Of a stretch of DNA of 41,344 nucleotides, positions 8,012-16,147 are shown in pieces (the stretch's first letter is position 1; each line of letters begins with the position of its first letter). The notes beneath the pieces are model-generated. The model was not told the origin of the DNA. It made no database searches and saw only the letters and a program-made list of their open reading frames with translations. The translations under genes were made by a program, and so were the position numbers. Origin of the DNA: Clostridiales bacterium. Its GTDB lineage: Bacteria > Bacillota > Clostridia > Peptostreptococcales > Anaerovoracaceae. Location: positions 1-41,344 of the forward strand of contig SVCV01000002.1 of NCBI GenBank assembly GCA_015058185.1. The letters are read 5' to 3'.

Positions 8012-10033
8012 ATGAAAAAAATGTTTGCGAAACGAGATTCTTTCGGGAAAAGAAACTTCCTGAAGAAAGTATGTATCCCATCATGGACGGACCGTTTCCC
8101 GTTTTTAGGATTGGTCGTCCTTTCTGTGATTCTGACCATCGTGGTTGAGATTTTGAGCCGCAGATCTTTATCAGGCGGAATCCAATTTATTGGAGAAGCC
8201 CCCCTGATGTTCGGTGCAAACTGCCTGATCATCCTCACCACCCTCTCCCTGTCCCTTCTGACGACCCGCAGAACCTTCGTTACCTTCCTGCTTTCCGTTT
8301 TTTGGCTGGCTTTAGGGATCGTAAACTGCGTTCTGATGAGTTTTCGGGTCACGCCGCTCACCGCCATTGATTTGGCCATTCTGAAATCCGTTCTCAGTAT
8401 CATACAGGTATATCTGTCCCCCGGCGAGATCATCGCTGTGGCCGCAGGTGTGGCTGCGTTGGTCATCGGCATTCTCGCGGCATGGAAATTCCTTCCCCGC
8501 AGCAAGTTCTCCGTCAAACATGTACCCATCACAGCGGTCATGATCCTGCTTTTCGTAAGCGGCAGCCTGATCACATCCAATGCCTCTAACGCAAATGACG
8601 GCTTTGAAAATCTTCCGGATGCTTATGAGAACTTCGGGTTTGCCTATTGCTTTACCACAAGCCTGATCGACCAGGGGATCGATAGGCCCGAAGGATACGC
8701 AACGGAGGTCGTCGAAGATACCATAGACGAAATCCGGGAAGCTGATGTGCAAACCCAGGAAGAGACCGCAGCCAAACCCAATATTATCATGGTACAGCTG
8801 GAATCTTTCTTCGATGTTTATCGGCTGAAAAACGTAGAATTTTCCGAGGATCCTATCCCGGTTTTCCGATCCCTGCAATCGGAGCTGGGCAGCGGCTTCC
8901 TGAAAGTTCCCTCCATCGGATCCGGAACGGCCAATACGGAGTTTGAGATCCTGACCGGTATGAGCCTGGACTTCTTCGGTGCGGGTGAATATCCTTATAA
9001 AACCGTTCTGAAGAATCAAACCTGTGAAAGCATCTGTTACAATCTGAAAGAATTGGACTATACGGCCCACGCCATTCATAACCATCAGGGAAGTTTCTAC
9101 GATCGTCATGAAGTGTTCAAAAACCTGGGTTTTGACACCTTTACCTCCCTGGAATATATGGAGAATGCCGAACAAAATGAGATCGGTTGGGCAAAGGATC
9201 AAGTGCTGACCGAGGAAATTTTCAAGGCTCTTCACGCTACAAAGGAACAGGATTTCATCTACGCGATCTCCGTTCAGGCCCACGGGAAATATCCTGACGA
9301 GGTAAAAAACGAATACAGCAGCATCCAATTGGAAAACCCGGAAGATCTGCCCTACGAAGAGAAGGAAGTTCCCTTTGAATACTATCTGACGCAAATTCAG
9401 GAAACCGATGCGTTCCTTGGAGATCTGACCGAAGCTCTTGCGAAATACGAAGAACCCACTGTCCTGGTTCTTTATGGAGACCATCTTCCCAGCCTGAGTC
9501 TGGAAGATGAAGATCTTTGGGATGGAGATCGGCTGCAGACCGAATATATCATCTGGAATAATTTCGGGGCAGCAATGTCCGCAGAAGATCTCAGCACCTA
9601 TCAGCTGACTGCCCATGTACTGAAACAGCTGGGGATCGAGGAAGGAACTCTGACACAACTGCACCAAAACATGTCGGAAGATGCGGATTATCAGAAGCAC
9701 CTGGAGCTGCTGCAGTACGATATGCTCTATGGGAATATGGATACATACGGAGGAACATCTCCCTTCCTTCCCACTGACCTGCAGATGGGCTTAAAGGAGA
9801 TCCGGGTCACTTCCGTAAAACCCTGCAATTCCCAATACACCTACGTTCGGGGCAACCATTTCACACCCTTCAGCAAGGTATTTCTCAACGGAGAAGAGAT
9901 CGAAACCCATTATTTAGATCGAAATACAGTGGTAATTGAGGCATCTGAAATCATGAAAGGAACGGTCTTTACAGTGTCACAAGAGGCTGAAGACGGGGTG
10001 ATCTTAAGCACCTCCGATGAATGGATCTATTAA
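8012..10033 (+). CDS. LTA-synthase-family membrane sulfatase-fold protein (polyglycerolphosphate or phosphoglycerol transferase)
   Basis: A 673-residue membrane enzyme. Residues 25-180 contain about five transmembrane segments. The extracellular alkaline-phosphatase/sulfatase-fold domain starts at NIIMVQLESFFDVY (metal-binding Glu). It carries the nucleophilic threonine in GSGTANTEFEIL and ends its core with VLYGDHLPSLSLED (Asp-His metal ligands). Family members polymerise phosphoglycerol from phosphatidylglycerol or decorate surface glycans. The last 100 residues (after PTDLQMGLKEI) form a small beta domain not typical of LtaS and possibly IPT/TIG-like. ATG 8012 is chosen because AAAAGGA lies about 9 bases upstream; the frame stays open to a TTG at 7892. 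The exact substrate is not predictable. Confidence 0.9.
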   Translation: MKKMFAKRDSFGKRNFLKKVCIPSWTDRFPFLGLVVLSVILTIVVEILSRRSLSGGIQFIGEAPLMFGANCLIILTTLSLSLLTTRRTFVTFLLSVFWLALGIVNCVLMSFRVTPLTAIDLAILKSVLSIIQVYLSPGEIIAVAAGVAALVIGILAAWKFLPRSKFSVKHVPITAVMILLFVSGSLITSNASNANDGFENLPDAYENFGFAYCFTTSLIDQGIDRPEGYATEVVEDTIDEIREADVQTQEETAAKPNIIMVQLESFFDVYRLKNVEFSEDPIPVFRSLQSELGSGFLKVPSIGSGTANTEFEILTGMSLDFFGAGEYPYKTVLKNQTCESICYNLKELDYTAHAIHNHQGSFYDRHEVFKNLGFDTFTSLEYMENAEQNEIGWAKDQVLTEEIFKALHATKEQDFIYAISVQAHGKYPDEVKNEYSSIQLENPEDLPYEEKEVPFEYYLTQIQETDAFLGDLTEALAKYEEPTVLVLYGDHLPSLSLEDEDLWDGDRLQTEYIIWNNFGAAMSAEDLSTYQLTAHVLKQLGIEEGTLTQLHQNMSEDADYQKHLELLQYDMLYGNMDTYGGTSPFLPTDLQMGLKEIRVTSVKPCNSQYTYVRGNHFTPFSKVFLNGEEIETHYLDRNTVVIEASEIMKGTVFTVSQEAEDGVILSTSDEWIY

Positions 10034-10064
10034 AAAGAAAAAACGGCCAGCGGGCCGTTCTCAC

Positions 10065-10097
10065 AAAAAAACTGCTCACGCAAGAGCAGTTTTTTTC
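10065..10097. terminator. bidirectional terminator between the LTA-synthase-family gene and rnpB
   Basis: Seven A residues, CTGCTC, the loop ACGCAA, GAGCAG and seven T residues form a symmetric terminator usable on both strands. It ends rnpB (minus strand) and the upstream plus-strand gene. A second hairpin, AACGGCC/GGCCGTT (10042-10059), sits just before it on the plus-strand side. Confidence 0.85.
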
Positions 10098-10102
10098 TAT
10101 AC

Positions 10103-10470
10103 AAATGATGAGCAAGCCGTAAGCCGGGTTCTGTCATTGCAGCCATCTATCTGGGACTGCTGTCGCCAGCAGCCTCGTGCGGCCTACCTCTCGGGAAGCG
10201 GCGGGCAACCGCCTTTCTGCGAAAGCCGAAACTTTCGCACCCTATTGGCCTTGCTCCGGGTGGGGTTTGCACGGCCGGCCCGTCCCCGGACCGCCGGTGA
10301 GCTCTTACCTCGCCATTTCGCCCTTACCTGAATTGCTTCAGGCGGTATGTTTCTGTTGCACTTTCCCTAAAGTCGCCTCCGCCGGACGTTATCCGGCACC
10401 CTTGCCCTGTGGAGCCCGGACTTTCCTCACGGGATCGCTCCCGCGCAGCTGCCTGGCCTACTCATCATTT
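10103..10470 (-). ncRNA. rnpB: RNase P RNA (bacterial type A)
   Basis: The catalytic RNA that trims tRNA 5' ends. Read on the minus strand, the 5' part has the universal GAGGAAAGTCCGGGCTCC (P3/P4 side), followed by GTGCAACAGAAA and AAACATACCGCC. The 3' part has GGTAAGGGCGAAATGG and the closing GACAGAACCCGGCTTACGGC (J15/P4-P1 side). Helix P1 can be drawn between 10103-10112 and 10461-10470, which sets the ends. The 5' end is only about 8 bases past the stop of the NIF3-family gene, so it is probably transcribed with that gene or from a promoter inside it. No protein gene overlaps it credibly. Confidence 0.97.
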
Positions 10471-10478
10471 ATAAGCGT

Positions 10479-11285
10479 TTAATATTTTTCCGTATTGAAA
10501 GGATCTGTATTCACAGCGGACTCCACGATCTCCACGGAGTCTCCAACCATTTCCCGAAGCTTTCGTGCAAAGTTTTCCACGAAGATAGCTTCTGTACCGA
10601 AATGTCCCGCATCGATCATGCAGATACCCAGTTCCAGGGCGTCCAACGCTCCGTGATGACGAACATCGCCGGTAATAAACAGATCACACCGGTTGTAAAG
10701 AGCCGTTTCCAGCTCCTGTCGACCGCCTGCACCGGTACAGACTGCCGCAGTCTTAATGGGGGTCTCAGGATCCCCTACCAAACGAATATGGTTTAAATTC
10801 AGGGCTTTTTTCAGCCGGTCACCCACCTCTCTGAGAGTCAGAGTTTCCGGGAATACACCCATTCTTCCAAAGGCCGCTACATCCCGTCCAGGGAGATGCA
10901 TGACCAGGTTTTCCACCTGTTCCATGCCGGCCTTTTCGGCAATATAGTCATTGTTTCCGCCCACTGCCGCATCAAAGGAAGTATGTGCGGAATAAACGGA
11001 GATCCCATTTTGGATCAAACGGATCACATAACGTCCCGGAACCTTTTGAAGATCCACGGTTCGGATGGGGTTAAACAGGAGAGGATGGTGGCAGAGGATC
11101 ATATCCGCCCCGCAGGCTGCTGCCTCATCAATGACTCCGGAGGTGATCTCCAAAGCCACCAGGATCTTATGTACTTCTTCCCGGCCCAAATCGATCTGCA
11201 TCCCACAGTTATCCCAGTCAGCAGCCAGGTCTAAAGGTGCGATGGTATGGACTGCAGAAAGCAGTTCTTTTAACGCCATGGCCAT
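10479..11285 (-). CDS. NIF3-family dinuclear-metal protein
   Basis: A 268-residue single-domain member of the NIF3/YqfO family, whose members bind two metal ions. Some are annotated 'GTP cyclohydrolase I type 2', but the physiological activity is unsettled. Metal ligands are visible in ILCHHPLLF, YSAHTSFDAAVGG and IDAGHFGTEAIFVE. The family's inserted PII-like domain is absent, so this is the short form. It overlaps nothing, starts 3 bases after the trmK stop, and sits next to trmK as in many Firmicutes. Confidence 0.93.
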   Translation of the reverse strand: MAMALKELLSAVHTIAPLDLAADWDNCGMQIDLGREEVHKILVALEITSGVIDEAAACGADMILCHHPLLFNPIRTVDLQKVPGRYVIRLIQNGISVYSAHTSFDAAVGGNNDYIAEKAGMEQVENLVMHLPGRDVAAFGRMGVFPETLTLREVGDRLKKALNLNHIRLVGDPETPIKTAAVCTGAGGRQELETALYNRCDLFITGDVRHHGALDALELGICMIDAGHFGTEAIFVENFARKLREMVGDSVEIVESAVNTDPFNTEKY

Positions 11286-11288
11286 AGG

Positions 11289-11993
11289 TCATACATCCTT
11301 TCTTCGCTGTTTCAATCCTTCCAGCTGGATCATAAGATCTTCTGTGGGGACCTCGTCCTCGCCGGGAAAACTCCGCAGAGTTCTGGCGGAGAGGATCTCC
11401 TCAAACATTCGGATCTTTCGATCGGTAAATTCCCCCAACAGAGGATCTTTTTCCCGAAACAGCAGCGGACTTAAGAGAAAGTCCACCGGATGTTCCGGCT
11501 TATAAGTCCATTCCTTTGCAGGCTCCACTACGAGGATCTCGCAGATGTAGCGCCCTTCCCTCACCAGCTTTTCCGCGGTAATGGGAAGTCCCTTTTCCCA
11601 AAGGTACTGCCGAAGCTTGTCCTGGGCATTCCGGGGCTGCAGGATCAATTTTTTAAAATTCCGGGTCTTTTCCAAATCATGGTCCAGAATATCAGCAATG
11701 AGCAGACCGCCCATACCGGCGATCACTACCGTATCCGCTTCCTCCGGACCGAAAGGCTCCAGACCGCTTCCCAAACGAAGGTCAAAGGCCTCTCCGGGAA
11801 CCAGCTTCTCCAAATTTCCTTTGGCTTTTGCCAGGGGGCCCTCATTGACATCGCAAAGGATCACATGGGGGCAGATCCCCTTTTGCCAAAGAAAAAGCGG
11901 AAGAAAACCATGATCGGTTCCTACATCCGCCATTCTTTCACCGGGGGAAACAAAATCAGCTATAATCTGCAAACGATCTGATAATTTTTTCAT
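11289..11993 (-). CDS. trmK: tRNA (adenine(22)-N1)-methyltransferase
   Basis: Methylates N1 of A22 in tRNA using S-adenosylmethionine. The class I methyltransferase motif I is MADVGTDHGFLPLFL, and the acidic motif II is VILCDVNEGPLAKAK. IAGMGGLLIADIL and LILQPRNAQDKLRQYL match the TrmK catalytic face. The 234-residue length is typical. The neighbours (rpoD upstream, NIF3-family gene downstream) are the standard ones. Confidence 0.95.
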   Translation of the reverse strand: MKKLSDRLQIIADFVSPGERMADVGTDHGFLPLFLWQKGICPHVILCDVNEGPLAKAKGNLEKLVPGEAFDLRLGSGLEPFGPEEADTVVIAGMGGLLIADILDHDLEKTRNFKKLILQPRNAQDKLRQYLWEKGLPITAEKLVREGRYICEILVVEPAKEWTYKPEHPVDFLLSPLLFREKDPLLGEFTDRKIRMFEEILSARTLRSFPGEDEVPTEDLMIQLEGLKQRRKDV

Positions 11994-12003
11994 ATGGCTA
12001 CAG

Positions 12004-12024
12004 GGAGCAGGCCCGGCCTACTCC
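12004..12024 (-). other. hairpin straddling the rpoD stop codon
   Basis: On the minus strand GGAGTAGGC and GCCTGCTCC pair (one G-T wobble) around a 3-base loop, with the rpoD TAG inside the first arm. There is no T run, so it is not a standard terminator. It could be an RNA-processing or stability element between rpoD and trmK, and trmK has no obvious ribosome-binding site. Confidence 0.4.
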
Positions 12025-12950
12025 AGATAATCCTTCAACTTTTTGCTGCGGCTGGGGTGACGGAGCTTACGCAGAGCCTTGGCTTCGATCTGACGGATCC
12101 GTTCTCTGGTAACGTCAAAGCGCTTGCCCACTTCTTCCAGAGTTCTTGCCCGGCCATCGTCCAAACCAAAACGGAGACGCAGTACCTTCTGTTCTCTTTC
12201 CGTAAGAGTATCCAAAACTTCCACCAACTGTTCCTTCAGCATAGAGAAAGCGGCAGCATCAGCGGGAGCGGGAACTTCGTCGTCAGGGATAAAATCACCC
12301 AGATGGCTGTCTTCTTCTTCGCCGATGGGAGTTTCCAGGGATACAGGTTCCTGGGCGATCTTCAGGATCTCACGAACCTTTTCTACGGAAATATCCATTT
12401 CCTTGGCAATTTCTTCAGGGGAAGGTTCTCTGCCGTATTCCTGAAGCAGCTGACGGGAAATGCGGATCAGTTTGTTGATGGTTTCCACCATATGCACGGG
12501 GATACGGATGGTTCTGGCCTGGTCCGCAATGGAACGGGTGATGGCCTGCCGGATCCACCAGGTGGCATATGTACTGAATTTGTAACCCTTTCTCCAGTCA
12601 AACTTATCCACCGCTTTGATCAGGCCTAAGTTACCTTCCTGGATCAGATCCAGGAACAGCATTCCGCGGCCCACATATCTTTTCGCAATGCTGACAACCA
12701 ATCGAAGGTTGGCTTCGCAAAGACGCTTCTTAGCTCTTTCGTCCCCTTCTTCCATCATCTTTGCCAGCTCGATTTCTTCGTCTGCAGACAGAAGAGGAAC
12801 TTTACCGATCTCCTTCAGGTACATTCTTACAGGATCGTCTACCGCAATGGTCTTGGGAAGCGTGGCTTCCAGATCGATCTCACTGGTTTCATGCACCAGT
12901 TCCAATTCAGGATCATCTTCCTTTTTCCATGCTGATGATCTCAAAATCAT
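12018..12950 (-). CDS. rpoD: RNA polymerase primary sigma factor, regions 1.2-4.2 (frameshifted from region 1.1)
   Basis: The housekeeping sigma factor that directs RNA polymerase to most promoters. Region 1.2 ([17 protein letters not shown]), region 2 ([19 protein letters not shown] and [14 protein letters not shown]), region 3 and region 4.2 ([16 protein letters not shown]) are intact. The first residues of this frame ([10 protein letters not shown]) are not sigma-like and have no ribosome-binding site upstream. The natural N terminus is encoded in the overlapping frame at 12913-13155. Removing one A from the A5 run at 12922-12926 would fuse the two as [14 protein letters not shown]. As written, the gene makes full-length sigma only by a +1 shift. 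A sequencing or assembly error is the simplest cause. Confidence 0.93.
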   Translation of the reverse strand: MILRSSAWKKEDDPELELVHETSEIDLEATLPKTIAVDDPVRMYLKEIGKVPLLSADEEIELAKMMEEGDERAKKRLCEANLRLVVSIAKRYVGRGMLFLDLIQEGNLGLIKAVDKFDWRKGYKFSTYATWWIRQAITRSIADQARTIRIPVHMVETINKLIRISRQLLQEYGREPSPEEIAKEMDISVEKVREILKIAQEPVSLETPIGEEEDSHLGDFIPDDEVPAPADAAAFSMLKEQLVEVLDTLTEREQKVLRLRFGLDDGRARTLEEVGKRFDVTRERIRQIEAKALRKLRHPSRSKKLKDYLE

Positions 12951-13155
12951 CGGGATCGGATTCGGTCACGATGTCTACGCCATTGGATAAGAGGGCCTCG
13001 TAAAGATCATCCATCTGGGCCTTGTCCATATCAACATGTTCCAAATGATCAGCGATCTCCGTATAAGTGATGCTGCCCTTTTGCTTGGCCTTTTCCATCA
13101 AATCATTGATATATTCAAATTTCTTTTCGTCGTTGGTATCCATTTTAAAACCCAT
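12913..13155 (-). CDS. rpoD: N-terminal part of the primary sigma factor (region 1.1) in a separate frame
   Basis: The 80-residue product has the region 1.1 fold pattern: [20 protein letters not shown] followed by EIADHL and [16 protein letters not shown], the small acidic domain that occupies the DNA channel of RNA polymerase before promoter binding. It ends in ISMEKGR and a TGA only because of the frameshift; the sense then continues in the frame of the main rpoD part. ATG 13155 has AAGGGG 9 bases upstream and lies within the 3' end of dnaG. ATG 13143 (MDTNDEKK), two bases past the dnaG stop, is the alternative start. Confidence 0.9.
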   Translation of the reverse strand: MGFKMDTNDEKKFEYINDLMEKAKQKGSITYTEIADHLEHVDMDKAQMDDLYEALLSNGVDIVTESDPDDFEIISMEKGR

Positions 13156-14935
13156 TTTCAACATCCCCTTTTCCTGACTGCTTCTGAAGTTCCATCAATT
13201 CTTTCGTCAATTCCTCGATAGCTCCCCGATCCGTTTCATCATCAAGCAGGGACAAACGCATTATGATATCTTCTTCTCGTCTTGTTTTTTCATTGCTTTG
13301 AATGTGGTGAACGCAATCCCGGAACACTTCTTTATCCCGGCCGGCGATCCTTACATTCTCCAATATATCTTTTAAAACCGTCCGATCCGAATCTTCCAAA
13401 CTGTCTTCCAAAAGCCGGAGATCGATCTCTCCATCGCCCCTATAAAGGGATTCGATCAGTTGGAATATCCGTTTGTGGACAGGCTTTTCAAATACTTCTT
13501 TGTACGGCTGGATCTTCGGAATGTACTCCCCTTTCAGGAGTGCCAAGCGAATGAGGTTTCGCTCCAGCATATCGTTCCCCCGACCGGGCCGTCTGCCCTC
13601 AGGCTTCTTTTGTCCTGTGGACTGATCTCCCGCAGGAGCTGCATTCACGGGACGCTGCTTATTATGATTTCCAAAGACCTCTAATCTTATTGCACCCTCG
13701 GAAATACCCGCTTCCGCGGCGATTTTTCCCACATAGGCATCCGCTTCCATAGGGCTCAGAGCCCGAAGGATGGCAGCAGATTCCTGCAGATAACTGATCC
13801 GGCCTTCTGTGGTCTTCAAATCTGTCTTCTTTTTGAGAAGATGAAGCTTGAAATCAACCAGCGGCAAAGCTTCTTCCACCAAACGGAGGAAAGCATCTTT
13901 CCCGCGAAGCTTAATGTAGTCATCCGGATCTTTCCCTTCCGGAATCATAAGAACCTTCGCCTTGCAGCCTGCGGCATAAAGGACATCCACACCCCGAAGG
14001 GCTGCCTTTTGTCCGGCGGCGTCAGCATCATAAGCAAGGACTACATTTTTCGTGTACCGCTTCAGCATAGCGGCCTGATTTTCCGTAAGGGCAGTACCTA
14101 AAGAGGCAGCTACATTCCGGATCCCATGTTGGTACAGAGAGATCACATCCATATAGCCTTCCACCAGGATCGCACAATCCTCACGGTTAATATCCTGTCT
14201 GGTAAGATTTAAACCATACAGGTTGTTTTTTTTCAAAAACACGGTGGATTCCGGAGAGTTCAGGTATTTCGGCTCATCGTCCCCCAGGGTTCGTCCGCCG
14301 AAGCCGATGACCTTGCCCCGTGTATTGATAATGGGGAACATGACCCTCGACCGGAACCGGTCATAATATTTGGTTGGATCCTTTTTTCCCTGGGAAATCA
14401 ATCCCAGTTCCATCAGGGACTCTTCCGCAAAGCCTTTTTCCTTCAAATGGAGCCACAGGCTGTCCCATTCATCATCGGCAAAACCGATGCCGAACTTTCG
14501 CAAAGTCTCCACATCAAGCCCCCGCTTCATCATATACGCGTTGGCTTTGTTGGCATCCTTTCGGAATCGTTTATAGAAAAAAGCGGCAGCCTCCCGATTC
14601 ATTTCATAAAGGGCATTCTTCTTCCCTTCCGAAGCGAACTGAGAGGTGTCCAGAGAAATTCCATATTGCTCCGCCAGCTTCTCTACAGCTTCCTGGAAGT
14701 CCAGGTTATGGTACCGCTGGACGAAACCGATCACATCGCCGCCTTCCCCGCAGCCGAAGCACTTATAGGTTTGGCGGGTTTCCGAAACGATAAAAGAAGG
14801 TGTTTTCTCATTGTGAAAAGGACAAAGTCCCTTGTAGTTACCGCCCGTCTTTTTCAAAACAACAACACGGCCGATCACATCAACGATATTGCACCTGCTT
14901 TTTATTTCATCTACTATGTTTTCACGAAAGGCCAT
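13145..14935 (-). CDS. dnaG: DNA primase
   Basis: Synthesises RNA primers at the replication fork. The N-terminal zinc-binding domain has CPFHNEKTPSF and YKCFGCGEGGD. The central TOPRIM core includes LVEGYMDVISLYQHG and VLAYDADAAGQKAA. The last 130 residues form the helical helicase-interaction domain. At 596 residues it has the normal size. ATG 14935 is preceded by GGGGTAAG. Gene order dnaG-rpoD is the classical macromolecular-synthesis operon; rpsU is not adjacent. Confidence 0.97.
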   Translation of the reverse strand: MAFRENIVDEIKSRCNIVDVIGRVVVLKKTGGNYKGLCPFHNEKTPSFIVSETRQTYKCFGCGEGGDVIGFVQRYHNLDFQEAVEKLAEQYGISLDTSQFASEGKKNALYEMNREAAAFFYKRFRKDANKANAYMMKRGLDVETLRKFGIGFADDEWDSLWLHLKEKGFAEESLMELGLISQGKKDPTKYYDRFRSRVMFPIINTRGKVIGFGGRTLGDDEPKYLNSPESTVFLKKNNLYGLNLTRQDINREDCAILVEGYMDVISLYQHGIRNVAASLGTALTENQAAMLKRYTKNVVLAYDADAAGQKAALRGVDVLYAAGCKAKVLMIPEGKDPDDYIKLRGKDAFLRLVEEALPLVDFKLHLLKKKTDLKTTEGRISYLQESAAILRALSPMEADAYVGKIAAEAGISEGAIRLEVFGNHNKQRPVNAAPAGDQSTGQKKPEGRRPGRGNDMLERNLIRLALLKGEYIPKIQPYKEVFEKPVHKRIFQLIESLYRGDGEIDLRLLEDSLEDSDRTVLKDILENVRIAGRDKEVFRDCVHHIQSNEKTRREEDIIMRLSLLDDETDRGAIEELTKELMELQKQSGKGDVENGF

Positions 14936-15022
14936 GTTCTCTTACCCCAATCAGCCCCGAATAAGCGAGACTAAGCTTGGTTTCTTATTCTACAAAAAAC
15001 GGCACTTTCCTTTATTTTTTAT

Positions 15023-16030
15023 TTAAATATTTTTTTCCATTTTCAATCGGGCATACAAGGTCTTGGCATACCGTTCCGTCATGCCCGCAATATGATCCTT
15101 TACCAGCTCTTCCGCACCCCATTCCGGGATCATGACCCGGAATTCCTCCGGCAGCTGCTCAGGATTTTCCTTGTAAAAATCATAGAGGAAATGGATCATA
15201 GTGCCGATCTCTTCCAGATCCTCAACTTTTTTCACATCTTTATTGTAGTATACCCGCTCAAACATAAAAGCTCTCAGTTTATTCATGTAGAATAAACATT
15301 CGTCGCTCATGCGCAGCTTGTCCTGGCCATAGCTGTTTTCCACCAGATCCATGACCAAAGTGTGGATCCGGGCACCATGGCCCTGACCTAAAAATTCCGC
15401 ACAATCGGAGGGAATATCGCTTTCCTGAATAATACCGCCCCGAACAGCGTCATCGATATCGTGATTGATATAGGCGATCCGGTCGCTGAAGCGAATGGCC
15501 TGTCCTTCCAGGGTAAAGGGGATCGTATCGCCGGTGTGATTCAGGATCCCATCGCGAACTTCTTCCGTCAGATTCATCAGCTTGCCACCGGCACGCCGTT
15601 CCAAATAATCCACGACCCGAAGACTTTGTACATTATGGCGGAAGCCGCCGGAATGGCACTGATCCAAAATGGATTCTCCGCTGTGACCGAAGGGAGTATG
15701 ACCCAGGTCATGGCCCAGTGCAATGGCCTCTGTCAAGTCGTCGTTGAGTCCCAAACAGCGGGAAATGGTCCTTCCGATCTGGGCAACTTCCAATGTGTGC
15801 GTCAGGCGAGTCCGATAATGGTCCCCTTCCGGAGCCAGGAAAACCTGGGTTTTATGCATCAGCCGCCGGAAAGACTTGGAATGCACGATCCGGTCACGGT
15901 CTCTTTGGTAATCCGTACGCAAAGGACACTTCTCCTCGGGATTCTTCCGTCCCCGGGACTCTGCAGCCAAAGATGCAAAGGGAGAAAGGACTTCCCTTTC
16001 CCGTCTTTCAATATCTTCTCTGAGGATCAA
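15023..16030 (-). CDS. deoxyguanosinetriphosphate triphosphohydrolase-like HD protein
   Basis: An HD-superfamily hydrolase of the dNTPase group, which converts dNTP to deoxynucleoside and triphosphate. The metal motifs are all present: RLTHTLEVAQIGR, the HD pair in ALGHDLGHTPFGHSGE, and RHNVQSLRVVDYL. The preferred start is a TTG at 16030, because AGGAGG lies 8 bases upstream and the protein then opens LILREDIERREREVLSPFA like its homologues (335 residues). The frame stays open to 16105. It often precedes dnaG in Clostridia, as here. Confidence 0.9.
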   Translation of the reverse strand: MILREDIERREREVLSPFASLAAESRGRKNPEEKCPLRTDYQRDRDRIVHSKSFRRLMHKTQVFLAPEGDHYRTRLTHTLEVAQIGRTISRCLGLNDDLTEAIALGHDLGHTPFGHSGESILDQCHSGGFRHNVQSLRVVDYLERRAGGKLMNLTEEVRDGILNHTGDTIPFTLEGQAIRFSDRIAYINHDIDDAVRGGIIQESDIPSDCAEFLGQGHGARIHTLVMDLVENSYGQDKLRMSDECLFYMNKLRAFMFERVYYNKDVKKVEDLEEIGTMIHFLYDFYKENPEQLPEEFRVMIPEWGAEELVKDHIAGMTERYAKTLYARLKMEKNI

Positions 16031-16091
16031 ATGACTCACCTCCTGATTTGCCGTCTCATTTTCCGTGGAAATAAGGGCCGGCTTATACAAG

Positions 16092-16119
16092 GAATTCACG
16101 AGCACAGGCTCGTGAATTC
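16092..16119. repeat. perfect 12-bp inverted repeat upstream of the dGTPase-like gene
   Basis: GAATTCACGAGC and GCTCGTGAATTC flank the 4 bases ACAG. The element lies between the pit stop (16148) and the dGTPase-like start (16030). It lacks a T run, so it could be a weak terminator, an operator or an RNA-stability hairpin. Confidence 0.6.
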
Positions 16120-16147
16120 TGATAAAAATAATTCCGGATTATTTTAT

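Noticed and set aside
8312-9700. A 462-codon minus-strand frame opposite the LTA-synthase-family gene
   Set aside because: The sense strand has clear catalytic motifs and a good start; the antisense translation is compositionally odd and unmatched.
10017-10482. Short plus-strand frames over the RNase P RNA
   Set aside because: The segment is fully explained by the conserved RNase P RNA sequence and its P1 pairing.
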